From Caldilineaceae bacterium (GTDB lineage: Bacteria; Chloroflexota; Anaerolineae; Caldilineales; Caldilineaceae): DNA of 64,000 nucleotides. Both the position numbers and the translations under genes were made by a program. Positions 18,901 through 28,500 of the stretch are shown here, piece by piece; positions within the stretch are counted from its first letter, which is position 1, and every line of letters starts with the position of its first letter. The notes under the pieces were generated by a model. It saw nothing but the letters and a program-made list of their open reading frames with translations. It did not search any database and had not been told where the DNA came from. The DNA is taken from positions 11,189 to 75,188 of the forward strand of contig JACKBC010000037.1 of NCBI GenBank assembly GCA_020634755.1. Reading direction: 5' to 3'.

Positions 18901-19290
18901 CAGATGACCTTTGCCTTTATGGAATATAGCGCACCCGACGAAACGCCGGCCCAGCGGCTGGCCTGGGAGCAACGTATTCTGGGTCAGCCGGTCAGCGTGC
19001 ATCCACTAGCCTTGCTAAATCTCGCTGCAGACGAGCTGGCCTCGTTGCGTGATGTGCAAAATGGGGCCGGCCATCAGTACCGCCTGGCGGCTACCCGTTT
19101 GCCCGGTTGGACTGGTGGCAAAGGCTTCTTTATCAGCGATGGCCACACCTTTGCCATTGCCCAAAGCCATGCGCAGCTGCCGCGCCCGCGAGCCTGGGAA
19201 CCACTACGCCTCAGCGGACGCTGGCGCGCGGACGAATGGGGTGGCGGCTGGTTTCAAGTGGAGCAGATGGAAAAAGTCGTCCGTATTTAG
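15931..19290 (+). CDS. DNA polymerase III alpha-like (DnaE/DnaE2 type) with an in-frame repeat insertion
   Basis: This is a C-family DNA polymerase of 1119 residues. It begins with GTG. The PHP domain opens THLHVHSHFSF and has LTDTNALYGAVEF. The palm has PDIDLDF with D481 and D483, and the third Asp is D632 in LKIDLLG. FNQGHATAYADVSYRSAYIK is the finger-region signature. The C-terminal part is short. The size and form are closer to the DnaE2/ImuC group than to replicative DnaE1, but no imuA or imuB gene is nearby. Residues about 316-400 are not normal protein: they are encoded by two copies of a G/C-strand-biased repeat and are Pro/Arg-rich. They fall between the PHP and polymerase domains, where an insertion may be tolerated. 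Confidence 0.9.
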   Translation: MSSFTHLHVHSHFSFLSGTAPLDALVERAVTDQFTHLALTDTNALYGAVEFAQSCRTHDIQPIIGMTLNVAAPETTVQSGRDGPGQLVLLATGATGYRSLCRLSSHIQGRIDRAEIGQHGLSWDVLAAHHQGLICISGGLRDWAARFWQLDARAAAARWVSRLSGLFDERCWLGLELHTPADGKLATELIALGQRFGVPAVATQPVYCLSPQDRPTLRLLAAINENCRLAHVPTHLLPDQGHAARTVHWLSPAEMQQRFAAFPAALAASAQIAAQCQPALPDGRPIWPILKLPPNTTPDQALCELAEDGLREQYGSSPPGLPHEGKESPTPNVRVETKAQNARQRDRSPLPQRSVRGRTGEGSTASAPVPPPPNLPLKGHEQNPRQRDRNSLSTAGKAAAESRLRHELSLIAQHGYAPLFLIVADLVAFARRQQIPVSTRGSVANSLVAYCIGITTVDPITHDLLFERFLNPERTDPPDIDLDFCSIRRDEVLAYVRSRYGEEHVALVATISTMRPKSAIRETGKAHGLSEEEIKRLVDLLPDTWHPDPRRRVRSNLDEILAKIAEAPLRAVVSDAYAILGQPHHLSIHPGGLVITPGPLTDYAPVQWTPKGFLVTQYDYTSAEAIGLLKIDLLGIRALTVLDRASVLVQQHFDADFRVDAIPLDDAETGAAIAVGDTCGVFQCESSGAQRTLRQLQAHSVADLAAANAFFKPGPATGGMAAAFIRRYRGEEPAAYLHPALAPILQSTQGVLLYQEQILRVAREIAGLSWAEADHLRRGMSKFRAHEMETMRARFVAGCMRPAPQGADFDQRQAETLWEQIKAFAGYGFNQGHATAYADVSYRSAYIKTHWPAAFLAARLANHGGFHHPAIYMAEAVRLGIAVHPPHINQSDRHFTLRFTDSASGQVQPVLWMGLGQVKSLRRSAVRAIMTARNREPFATLRDLLGRVELQQKEIVHLIQCGALDGLAANRATLLAEANDVQGRGGHGAQQMTFAFMEYSAPDETPAQRLAWEQRILGQPVSVHPLALLNLAADELASLRDVQNGAGHQYRLAATRLPGWTGGKGFFISDGHTFAIAQSHAQLPRPRAWEPLRLSGRWRADEWGGGWFQVEQMEKVVRI
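16876..17130 (+). repeat. Two-unit repeat inserted in frame in the polymerase gene
   Basis: Two units about 126 bases apart share CGTCAACGAGATCGCA (16957 and 17083) and a C-rich block of CCCCTCC-N-CCTCCCCC-type with a complementary GGGGAAG or GGGGCAC. Both are open in the polymerase frame, giving similar peptides (QNARQRDRSPL and QNPRQRDRNSL). Confidence 0.85.
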
Positions 19291-19372
19291 TACACCGCAA
19301 CGGGGTTGGCGAGATAGGTGGCGGACTAGTTCGTTGAATCCGACTCTATCTCCGGCGATTGCGATCTACTGA
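19289..19372. repeat. Dispersed palindromic repeat, family 1, copy 2
   Basis: AGTACACCGCAACGGGGTTG begins at the polymerase stop codon and GCGATTGCGATCTACTG closes the element at 19355-19371. The left arm is nearly identical to the copy at 10460. Confidence 0.7.
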
Positions 19373-19377
19373 TACTG

Positions 19378-19410
19378 AATAGACCGGCATCGTTGAGATG
19401 CCGGTCTATT
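19378..19410. terminator. Bidirectional terminator hairpin
   Basis: A perfect 13-bp stem (AATAGACCGGCAT and ATGCCGGTCTATT) encloses a 7-base loop between the convergent polymerase and multicopper oxidase genes. Confidence 0.85.
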
Positions 19411-19435
19411 CACATGATGGGGCGGCCACAATTTT

Positions 19436-20653
19436 CTATTCAGTTACGGTATAGACTGCCATCATCCCCGCCGCAATATGATCGTTGACGTGGCAATGAT
19501 ACATCCACGTGCCAGGATTATCGGCCACCATATCAAAAACCTTCATGCTGGCGGGAAAGACTTCTAGCACATCAGTGCGGTGTCCGTTGATGAGGCCGGT
19601 ATTTCCATGCCAATGCGGCGTGTGAATATCAACTTCTGTGCCCATAGCCATAACATACCAACGCGCCTGTTCTCCTTTAGCCATGGTTAATCCCGGCAGG
19701 TTGCCAAAGACATACCCGTTCATCGCGTGCATTAAGTTACTCTCCGCAAATTCTTCATCGTCAAAATGTGGTCGATGAGGTTTCTGCACATAGGTCTCAA
19801 TATTCTGCTCCAGATAAAGACTGGCATTTTCATCATAAACGTGAAATAGCGTGACAAACTCACGATCTACGTCATTGGGTGAACCGTCGGGGTTGGCATG
19901 CCCCTTGGCCGTGATGATGATGGGCCCAATCAGGCCACTATAGGTATCGGAAACTTCATGGGTATGTGAATGGTAGAGCCAGGCGATTGAGCTTGGATCA
20001 TTCGGACCCGGGCCGGCGCGTTCGGGCACTTCCCAGATATAGGTATGGGTGCCGCCAGGGGGAACAGCATCATCGGCCTTATCTGCATCACTGGTGCCAT
20101 CGCCGTATGGCGCGCCCTCAGAATCTTTCTCATAGAAAACACCGTGGGGGTGCACACTAAAGGGGAAAGATGCATTGTTTTTAAAGACGACCTCAATGGT
20201 ATCGCCGACCTCGGCGTGCAGCACTGGACCCAACACACCTAGATGTTCCCAGGCCGGTTCGCGCTCCTTCAGCGTCGTGAATGTGTCGTCGGTATATTCA
20301 CGATAAAGGGCCTTGATATAGACAGCCCCGATGCGATCTGGGCCATTGGCCAAAAAAACATCGGCATCATGCGCTTCATATGCTACGCCTCCTTCATGCT
20401 CTTCATGCTCTTCGTGATCTTCATGATGAGGCATTGCCGCCAGCGGCATTTCCATCATAGGTAGATCGGGATAGCTTGGGGCGTAGTTCCAAGCAACTTC
20501 GTCGGCGGCAATGTAATAAGTACGCACACGGCCGCCGGCCGCCGCAGCTGAATCTACAAGGGGGGCACAACTAGATAAAAAAGGCAAGAGCAGCAAAAAG
20601 AAGGCAGCCCAATAGATGGGACGCGCAAAAAAGTCCTTTACATTTGTTAACAT
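19436..20653 (-). CDS. Exported multicopper oxidase lipoprotein
   Basis: This is a 405-residue secreted oxidase that should couple substrate oxidation to O2 reduction. A signal with lipobox (FLSSC, Cys near 29) anchors it outside the membrane. Two cupredoxin domains are seen. The copper-ligand motifs are SVHPHGVF and WLYHSHTHE in the first domain, and HTPHWHG and MYHCHVNDHIAAGMM in the second, which includes the type 1 Cys-His-Met set. A His/Glu-rich loop (HHEDHEEHEEHE, around residue 76) precedes domain 1 and may bind metal. The two-domain plan resembles ceruloplasmin-type and nitrite-reductase-like oxidases. AGGAG stands before the ATG, with a strong promoter upstream. Metal resistance is plausible but unproven. 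Confidence 0.92.
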   Translation of the reverse strand: MLTNVKDFFARPIYWAAFFLLLLPFLSSCAPLVDSAAAAGGRVRTYYIAADEVAWNYAPSYPDLPMMEMPLAAMPHHEDHEEHEEHEGGVAYEAHDADVFLANGPDRIGAVYIKALYREYTDDTFTTLKEREPAWEHLGVLGPVLHAEVGDTIEVVFKNNASFPFSVHPHGVFYEKDSEGAPYGDGTSDADKADDAVPPGGTHTYIWEVPERAGPGPNDPSSIAWLYHSHTHEVSDTYSGLIGPIIITAKGHANPDGSPNDVDREFVTLFHVYDENASLYLEQNIETYVQKPHRPHFDDEEFAESNLMHAMNGYVFGNLPGLTMAKGEQARWYVMAMGTEVDIHTPHWHGNTGLINGHRTDVLEVFPASMKVFDMVADNPGTWMYHCHVNDHIAAGMMAVYTVTE

Positions 20654-20720
20654 TTTGTTTAACTCCTGATGATGAGGGTAAAGAGGTTACCCTTGGCGCT
20701 GTTGTAAGAGAAGGAAGTAA

Positions 20721-20749
20721 ATTATAAATTATTTTGTTAGATTTGACAA
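20721..20749 (-). promoter_or_regulatory. Promoter of the multicopper oxidase gene with inverted-repeat operator
   Basis: On the minus strand TTGTCA (20749-20744), a 17-base spacer and TATAAT (20726-20721) form a near-consensus sigma-70 promoter. The 10-bp perfect inverted repeat ATTTTGTTAG/CTAACAAAAT (20731-20740 and 20754-20763) flanks the -35 box and is a likely operator. Confidence 0.75.
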
Positions 20750-20881
20750 GCACCTAACAAAATCGTTAACAATGTAAATAAAAAATTCGTAAGGGGCATA
20801 TTCTGGTGCCGCGACCGTTTATTTTTAGCGGCCTGCCAACTGGGTCTTGCCAAAACCTGTTGAAAAATTGCTAATCCAAAT

Positions 20882-21097
20882 TCAAAGCTTGGGATAGATC
20901 TGCACCATAATGGGCAGTTCACCCGAGAGCGTCTCTTGATAGCGGATTTCGCGCTTGCCGTGGGTCCAGCGATAGCGATGCCATATGCTGTGCATCTGCT
21001 CGTGTACCAACAGCGAATCGTCGGCAATATCTTCAAAAACGGGGCTGTCGAAATGTTCCGACAGATCGTAGAGTGAATCGAAGGTTTGAATAGCCAT
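20882..21097 (-). CDS. Small acidic protein of unknown function
   Basis: I do not recognise this 71-residue protein. It starts MAIQTFDSLYDLSEHFDSPV and contains HEQMHSIWHRYRWTHGKREI, so it has an acidic N-terminal half and a basic, aromatic centre. No ribosome-binding site is seen; instead a promoter (TTGACA, 17 bases, GATACT) ends six bases before the ATG, which points to a leaderless mRNA. It lies alone between the oxidase and the DapA-like gene. The good promoter placement is the main reason for believing the gene. Confidence 0.6.
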   Translation of the reverse strand: MAIQTFDSLYDLSEHFDSPVFEDIADDSLLVHEQMHSIWHRYRWTHGKREIRYQETLSGELPIMVQIYPKL

Positions 21098-21103
21098 GCG
21101 GAA

Positions 21104-21132
21104 AGTATCGGAAATGGCAAGAGTTTTGTCAA
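21104..21132 (-). promoter_or_regulatory. Promoter placed for a leaderless mRNA (71-aa gene)
   Basis: TTGACA (21132-21127), a 17-base spacer and GATACT (21109-21104) lie six bases before the ATG at 21097, so transcription should start at or next to the start codon. Confidence 0.6.
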
Positions 21133-21172
21133 ATGGTTGATTGGTTGATTGATTAATAGAGCGTGCGCCCCA

Positions 21173-22105
21173 TCAACCAATCACCTCCAGCAATTGTGCA
21201 AAGAGCCGGTCCACCTCGCGCCGCGTCTCTTCATCCAGCTTATACCCAACGGGGCCGCGCACCAGCGCATTTTTAAAAATACCGCGCTTAACCAACAGAT
21301 ATTTTTCTACAGCCAGGAATGAATCCAAACTATTTTGAATAGCGATGAGCGCGGAGAGCCGGGGCGAAATTTGATAGACGCGCGCCTCATCGCCCGCTTG
21401 TAGCGCCCGCCACAGCGCCACCAACGCATCAATCAGGTCCGCACCGGGCATGGTGCCGACGATGCCACGGCGATAACTGTCCACCAGCGCAATACCCCCT
21501 GTGCCTTCCAGCACGGGCGCCCGACCACCAGTAGCATCGCGCAGCGCCGAAAGGCGCGGTCCAATGGGCACGGCTTCCGGCTTAAAGAGCACGCGCGCGC
21601 CATATTCGTTAAAGAGACCGGCCTGCATCTCAATCGACATGGGTCGGCCCACATAGCCGCTGGCGTCCTGCACCACCACTGGAATCGAGATCGCCTCGAT
21701 GATCTGAGCATAGTAAGCGCGCAGCTCATCGGCATCCACCGCCACCGAAACCGGCGGTATTACCATAACGGCGTCTGCCCCCACCGCTTCGGCATGGCGG
21801 GCAAAGTCCATGGCGGTATGCGTCGATTCAGCGCCGGTGCTGATGATCACCACGCCACGAGCGCCCCCTATGCGACAAGCGGCCGCGGCCAATTCGCGCC
21901 GCTCCTGGCCAGAGAGGCGCAGCGTCTCCGACACCATGCCCATGACAATACCGTCGCTGCCCTGATCATAGAGCCAGTTGATTTCGCGCGCCAGCGTATC
22001 ATAATCAATCGCGTAATCTGCGTGAAACGGGGTTTGGAAGACGGGCAGCACGCCGCCAATGGGGCGCCTCGAAGAGAATTGGGGTTGAATTGGATTTTGC
22101 GACAT
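21173..22105 (-). CDS. Dihydrodipicolinate synthase family lyase/aldolase
   Basis: This is a class I (Schiff-base) TIM-barrel lyase of 310 residues. The catalytic lysine is K175 in VLFKPEA. The usual GTTGE carboxylate-binding loop is GMVSET here, and the tyrosine found in true DapA (YNVPxRTG) is replaced by the QDASGY region. These differences argue against lysine biosynthesis and fit the sugar-acid dehydratase/aldolase branches of the family. AAAGGAATTG precedes the ATG. It is divergent from pyrC, with a 260-base gap between them. No sugar-acid genes are adjacent. The substrate is unknown. Confidence 0.88.
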   Translation of the reverse strand: MSQNPIQPQFSSRRPIGGVLPVFQTPFHADYAIDYDTLAREINWLYDQGSDGIVMGMVSETLRLSGQERRELAAAACRIGGARGVVIISTGAESTHTAMDFARHAEAVGADAVMVIPPVSVAVDADELRAYYAQIIEAISIPVVVQDASGYVGRPMSIEMQAGLFNEYGARVLFKPEAVPIGPRLSALRDATGGRAPVLEGTGGIALVDSYRRGIVGTMPGADLIDALVALWRALQAGDEARVYQISPRLSALIAIQNSLDSFLAVEKYLLVKRGIFKNALVRGPVGYKLDEETRREVDRLFAQLLEVIG

Positions 22106-22269
22106 TTCAATTCCTTTTGTAACTATCCGGCCAAAGTCTCAGCCCCCGAGCGCCCGGATAATTACTTCTTTCTAGATTTTGTGGGCAAATTATGCCATCG
22201 ACTTTACAACAGGAATCTGTTGATGGCAAGGCAGGCGCAAACATAATGCAATTTGCCCAAATGCCAATT

Positions 22270-22297
22270 TTGTCCTTTGCCACAAGTTCGCTAGAAT
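22270..22297 (+). promoter_or_regulatory. Possible pyrC promoter
   Basis: TTGTCC (22270-22275) and TAGAAT (22292-22297), 16 bases apart, lie about 70 bases before the pyrC start in the divergent gap. This is weak evidence. Confidence 0.4.
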
Positions 22298-22365
22298 AGG
22301 GCAGTTTGCCTACAAAAAGTGGCGAAACAATCTGCGGTTGAAAGCGGTTGAAAGTAAAGAGACAG

Positions 22366-23508
22366 ATGACCACATTACAATTACCCGGCTTGATCGACGC
22401 CCATGTGCATTTGCGCGAGCCAGGCTATACGTACAAAGAAGATTTCTACAGCGGCACGGCGGCCGCCTTGGCCGGCGGCGTGACCACCGTATTGGACATG
22501 CCCAACACGCAGCCGCCCACAGCCACGCCAGATGCACTAGCGGCCAAAGCGGCGCTGGCCGCGGCCAAAGCCGTCTGTGATGTGGGGCTCTTTGTGGGTG
22601 CGGTCAATACCATGCCCATCCAGCATGTGACGGATGGGTATTTGCCGGTGGCGCAGCAGGCCTGTGGGCTAAAGATTTACGTGAGCGAGACCTTTGGCAG
22701 CTTGCGCATTGAAGAGTTGGGCCCCATGCATGCCCTCTTCCGCACATGGGCGGAAAAAGCGGCGGAAACAGGCTACCGCACGCCAGAGAATCCCAGCGGC
22801 ATTGGGCCGATTGCGGTGCACGCCGAAGATATGATGCTGGCGGTTTGCCTCAATTTGTCGCACCTGTATGACGTGCCGCTGCACATTGTCCATGTGTCGC
22901 GGCGCAGCGAAATTGAGCTGATCCGTCGGGCCAAGGAACGGGGGCTGCCGGTAACGTGCGAGGCAACGCCGCATCATCTGTTTCTCAGTACGGAAGATGT
23001 CTCACATCTAGGAACGCGCGGCGACATGCGCCCCAAGCTGGCCACGCCAGATGATGTGGCGGCGCTGTGGGAGAACCTGCACGTGCTCGACATTTTTGCC
23101 ACCGATCACGCGCCGCACACGCTGACCGAGAAGCAGTCGGACGCGCCGCCGCCAGGAGTGCCTGGCGTGGAAACCATGTTGCCACTGCTGTTGACTGCCG
23201 TGGATGAAGGCAAACTGACGCTGGAGCAAGTGATTGAACGCTGCGTGACGGCGCCGCGACGCATTTACGGTTTGCCGCAGCAGGCCGATACGACGGTGCA
23301 AGTCGATATAGAAAAGCCATACACATTGGCAGATGCGGCGCAGCTATGTAAACCGGGATGGACACCTTTTGCCGGGCGGCGCGTGGTGGGTCGGGTCGAG
23401 CGAGTAACATTGCGAGGCAGGTTGGTATATGAGGCGGGAAAGGTGCTGGCTGAACCAGGGAGCGGGCAGGTACTTTTTCAACAGAAAATCGGAGCGAACA
23501 GGGGCTGA
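22366..23508 (+). CDS. pyrC: Dihydroorotase
   Basis: This is a zinc amidohydrolase of 380 residues that closes carbamoyl-aspartate to dihydroorotate, the third step of UMP synthesis. Motifs are DAHVHLREPG (the HxH and substrate-binding Arg), GGVTTVLDMPNT, LKIYVSETFG, HAED, HIVHVSRRSEIE, EATPHHLFLS and ATDHAPHTLTEK with the catalytic Asp. The ATG at 22366 follows AAAGAG; an upstream TTG is less likely. A strong terminator overlaps the stop codon, so pyrB 430 bases downstream must have its own promoter. Allantoinase is the main alternative; the neighbouring pyrB decides for dihydroorotase. Confidence 0.93.
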   Translation: MTTLQLPGLIDAHVHLREPGYTYKEDFYSGTAAALAGGVTTVLDMPNTQPPTATPDALAAKAALAAAKAVCDVGLFVGAVNTMPIQHVTDGYLPVAQQACGLKIYVSETFGSLRIEELGPMHALFRTWAEKAAETGYRTPENPSGIGPIAVHAEDMMLAVCLNLSHLYDVPLHIVHVSRRSEIELIRRAKERGLPVTCEATPHHLFLSTEDVSHLGTRGDMRPKLATPDDVAALWENLHVLDIFATDHAPHTLTEKQSDAPPPGVPGVETMLPLLLTAVDEGKLTLEQVIERCVTAPRRIYGLPQQADTTVQVDIEKPYTLADAAQLCKPGWTPFAGRRVVGRVERVTLRGRLVYEAGKVLAEPGSGQVLFQQKIGANRG

Positions 23509-23538
23509 TGAGACAATCGTTTCATCAGCCCTTTTTTT
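23502..23538 (+). terminator. Rho-independent terminator of pyrC
   Basis: GGGCTGATGA and TCATCAGCCC form a 10-bp stem that includes the pyrC stop codon, followed by seven T residues. Confidence 0.93.
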
Positions 23539-23669
23539 GTGGAAATATGGATAATAGATCGAAGTACATTTTGTAGCAATTCGGGCGAACGCGCTCGTAA
23601 CTATCCAACCCCTCCTAAATCCTCCCGCACGTGGACTTAGCTTTACCCACAAGTGGGGCGAATGGAGAT

Positions 23670-23732
23670 GTGCGACGCACCGGTCGCAGTACATAAGGCG
23701 AAACAGATCGGTTTGTGACCGGTGCGTCGCAC
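23670..23732. repeat. Dispersed palindromic repeat, family 3, copy 1
   Basis: GTGCGACGCACCGGTC (23670-23685) and GACCGGTGCGTCGCAC (23717-23732) form a perfect 16-bp inverted repeat. A partial further motif, GTGTGCGACGCACGGTCC, follows at about 23763. Relatives are at 37042-37107 and 61186-61250. The remainder of the pyrC-pyrB gap shows nothing supported. Confidence 0.75.
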
Positions 23733-23940
23733 CCTGTCCTCGAGCATCGTTCTCGTCTACCCGTGTGCGACGCACGGTCCAGACGTTGTCTGTGCAGTTA
23801 CAGCGACCGCGGACCGGGCGACGCATCTGGCCTTCATTCGGGTCAAGAAAGATGTGGGTTATGGTAAGCCATGTGGAAAGCGGATGGGGAAGAGGCCTGG
23901 ATAGTTCACACGCACTCTGTTTAAAGATTGAAAGGGGAAA

Positions 23941-24930
<990 letters not shown>

Positions 24931-24938
24931 GCCAATAA

Positions 24939-25022
24939 CAGTAGACCGCAGCGGTGTGGGCGATTCAGGCGTCGTTGTCGATTCAGGCCTTCGGCCCTAT
25001 GTCTTGCCGCTGCGATCTACCA
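24939..25022. repeat. Dispersed palindromic repeat, family 1, copy 3
   Basis: CAGTAGACCGCAGCGG and CCGCTGCGATCTAC form arms with one mismatch, and the inner part holds two GATTCAGGC direct repeats. It lies just after pyrB, where it may also end transcription. Confidence 0.8.
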
Positions 25023-25084
25023 AATATAGAAGCAATGCAGAATGGGTGACGGAGGGTGAATCTTCCGTCACTCACCAATCACAT

Positions 25085-25553
25085 CCGCCCCTGGTTATCA
25101 TCAGGCCATAAATACACCAGGCCATAAATACAACGCAAAATTTTCAAATTTGTGGGTTATTTTTAACGTTTGGGGGCTTTACAAATCTGAAAAATCAGGT
25201 AAGATTGAAAGAGTGCAGTTTTAAAAACGTGCGATGGCGGCAGTTGCATCTGCATTTATACCTAGCGCTATCATAGACGACGATTTGTCATGTCGGTAAC
25301 CATGAAGCAGACATGCTTGGCTTCATCTATGCTGCTCTATGCCGGTTGCTAGGATAAGCCCACCCCTATATCCTGTCTCTTCCGCTATCATTCCCTCTGT
25401 CAAAATGGCTCTGTCATAGATGAATCCCGTTGGCCTGAAACCGATGGCCTTTTCGTTTTTCATTTATGCGGAGCAGCATGGCTGAACAGACATTTTTTTT
25501 CTCCGGGCTTGCATAAGTTTTAAGAGCAAAGTAAAACAGCAAAGGATGGCTCC
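25085..25553 (+). other. Long leader region before the HtrA-like gene, possibly structured
   Basis: It contains a direct repeat (CAGGCCATAAATACA, twice near 25103-25140), then a stretch that may fold from CCTAGCG (about 25261) to TTGCTAGG (about 25347) with inner hairpins such as ATGAAGC/GCTTCAT. No riboswitch class is recognised and no gene is seen. AAAGGA lies just before the protease ATG. Confidence 0.3.
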
Positions 25554-28500
25554 ATGACATTTTCATTTGCACGCTTTCGTTACCTGAGCATTCAGCTCGC
25601 AATTGTATTCCTTTTGAGCATTGGCGCCATGCCAACTGCGTATGCCAATGAGGTGGGGCGCGAGCAACTGCCCAGCATCTCGGCGCAAACCTCAATTACC
25701 GAAACCGGCGCCACCACCGAAACCAAAGAGTCCGGCGTCAAGCTGCCAGGCCTTGGCCGCGAGCCGGCCGCCCCCGCCGATGAAGCCGCGCCAACCCCAA
25801 CCCCAATGCCCACCGAAGAACCAGCAGCCCTCGGGCCGATCGATAATTTGGAGGATGCGCAGAGCGCCGTCATCCAGATCGAGGCCGTGGGCACCTTTGA
25901 AGATCCCGAAGAGGGCTTGATTCCCAACGCCGCTGGGCGCGGCTCCGGCTTTATCATTGATCCGTCGGGTATTGCCGTAACCAACAACCATGTGGTCACC
26001 GGCGCCGCCTTCCTCAAAGTATTTGTTGCCGGGGAAGATGAGCCACGCAACGCCCGCGTGCTGGGCGTTTCTGAATGCTCGGACCTGGCGGTCATCGACA
26101 TCCAAGGTGACGGCTTCCCCTATCTGACGTGGTATAAAGGAACGATCAAGGTGGGGCTGGATGTGTACGCCGCCGGTTTCCCATTGGGCGATCCGGAATA
26201 TACATTGACGCGCGGCATTGTTTCCAAAGCGCAGGCCAACGGTGATACCAGTTGGGCCTCGGTAGACAGCGTATTGCAGCACGATGCCACCATTAACCGC
26301 GGCAACTCCGGTGGCCCGCTCATCGATGCCGACGGCGCGGTGGTGGCGGTCAACTATGCCGGCAATGCCTCCACCAACCAATATTTTGCCATTTCCAGCG
26401 TGGATGCCATCCCTATTGTGGAAAATTTGATGACCGGTTCCGATGTAAACGCACTGGGCATTAACGGTCAGGCCGTGAGCGATGGCGAACAGCTTTCGGG
26501 CATCTGGGTGGCGTCGGTCAAATCCGGTTCGCCCGCCGATCAGATCGGCATCACAAGTGGCGATATTATTGTGACCATGGAAGGCGTGCAGCTGGCCACA
26601 GATGGCACCATGGCCGACTATTGCAACATCTTGCGCAGCCACGATGCCGAAGATGTGCTGACCGTGCAGGTACTGCGCTTTGATACCAAAGAGATGCTGA
26701 AGGGTCAGATCAATGGCCGCGTGCTGGAGCAGAGCTTCTCGTTTGCCGATACGCTGGAAGAAGATAACAGCGGTAGCCAGAACAATGATGGTGGCAATAG
26801 CGAGACGGCGGTGACTTCCTACAGTGACTACACCTCTGTTGCGGATGCCACGGGCGTGCTGAGCGTAGAGGTGCCGGTCGAGTGGACCGACGTGCGCGAC
26901 GGCAATTGGACCGTGGATGATCAAGTCGTGGGCCTGCGTTTGGCGGCCGCGCCCGATCTGGATGCCTTTTTTGAATCGTGGAGCATGCCGGGCGTTATCT
27001 TTAGCGCCTCGGCCGATCTGCTCAAAACGACCGATGAAGCCGGACTGCTCGATTCAGTTGACTACTCAGATTCCTGCACCTTTGGTGAGCGCAAGGAACT
27101 ACCCGACGGTCACTTTACCGGCCTTTATGATCGCTGGGAAAAGTGTGGCGATGCCGAGAGCAGCGCGCTGATTGTGGCCGTGGCGCCGCAAGAGCGCACC
27201 TTTGTGGTGCTGATCGAAATGCAGGTGGTCAGCGACGCCGATTTGGAAGCCGTGGATCACATCCTCGACAGCTTTGTGGTGGATGGTTTGCGCAGCAGCG
27301 CGGCGCAAGACGGCGACCTGACGTCCGTGGTGGATACGAGCGGCCTCATGTATGAATACACGTCGGTACAGGACGGGGCCGTGACGGCGCTGATGCCCAG
27401 CGACTGGAGCGACGTGGAAAGTGATGACTGGCTCATTGACGATGAGCCGTTTGGCAAAGAGGTGACCTATGCCGTCAACGTCAGCGATTTTCGCGAGACG
27501 TGGACCGGCCCCGGTGTGCTCATCCAATATGCTGATATAACTGATGATGTGAATATTGACAACGTGCTCGATTCCTACGATCTTTCTGAATCTTGCACCC
27601 ACGAAGGCCGCCAAGATCACGAACATACGGTTTACGGCGTGACTTATACCGGCAAATATGATGTGTGGACCGACTGCCAAGAAACAGGGAACGCCATCTT
27701 CTTTATGGCCGCCACAACCGGGGCCCCCGGCCAGGTGGTGCTGGTAGAATTGCAGGCCGCCACCGAAGGCGATGTGGAAGCCTTTGATGTGGTGGCGCAA
27801 AGCGTCTACGTAGAGGGCGAAGGCGTTTCATCTAAAGACGTTACATCCGCAACCGCGGCGACGGATTATGTGCTGATTAGCGATGATGCCGGCCTGCTAA
27901 CCGCTGAAGTTCCAGAGACGTGGGACGATGTGTATAGTGGTGAATGGCTGTTGGACGATGGTCCCATTGGCATTCAGTTGAGCGCGGCCACCGATTTGGA
28001 AGGCTACGACTCATCGTGGGAGGTGCCGGGCATGTTTATTGGACTGACTGACCAATATGCGGGCACCGCACCGGCCGATGTGCTGGATGCATTCGATTAT
28101 ACGGAATCGTGCGCGGAAAAAGAGCGGTTTGATTACGAAGATGAACAATTCGTAGGCAAATACGACATCTGGTCCAAATGTGGCAACATAGACGCTATTT
28201 ATGTTGTCTTGGCCATCAATCCCACGGTGAATACCGATTTGCTTTCACTGATCACCGTGCAGATCCCCGATGATTCGTATGTGGATGCTTTTGAGCATTT
28301 GCTGGAAACCATGGTCGTTGGCGACTTGTCGGCAGGAGGCGGTGGGAGTGAGCCGATTTCAATTGTCACAGCTGTGGTGCAGGTGGATACGCTCAACGTA
28401 CGCAGCGGCCCGGGCACAAATTACAGCATCGTCACGCAAGTGAGCCAAGGCAACGAATTACGCGTCACGGGCCAGGTAGATAATTGTGGCTGGCTCCAAA

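Noticed and set aside
15931..19290. Polymerase gene broken by insertion
   Set aside because: The inserted repeat keeps the frame, and all conserved motifs continue after it, so the gene is probably functional.
21173..22105. Lysine-pathway dapA
   Set aside because: The GTTGE loop and active-site Tyr of true DapA are not present.
25692..26924. Long minus-strand open frame (410 codons)
   Set aside because: It is antisense to the protease domain with a complete catalytic triad; no known motifs.
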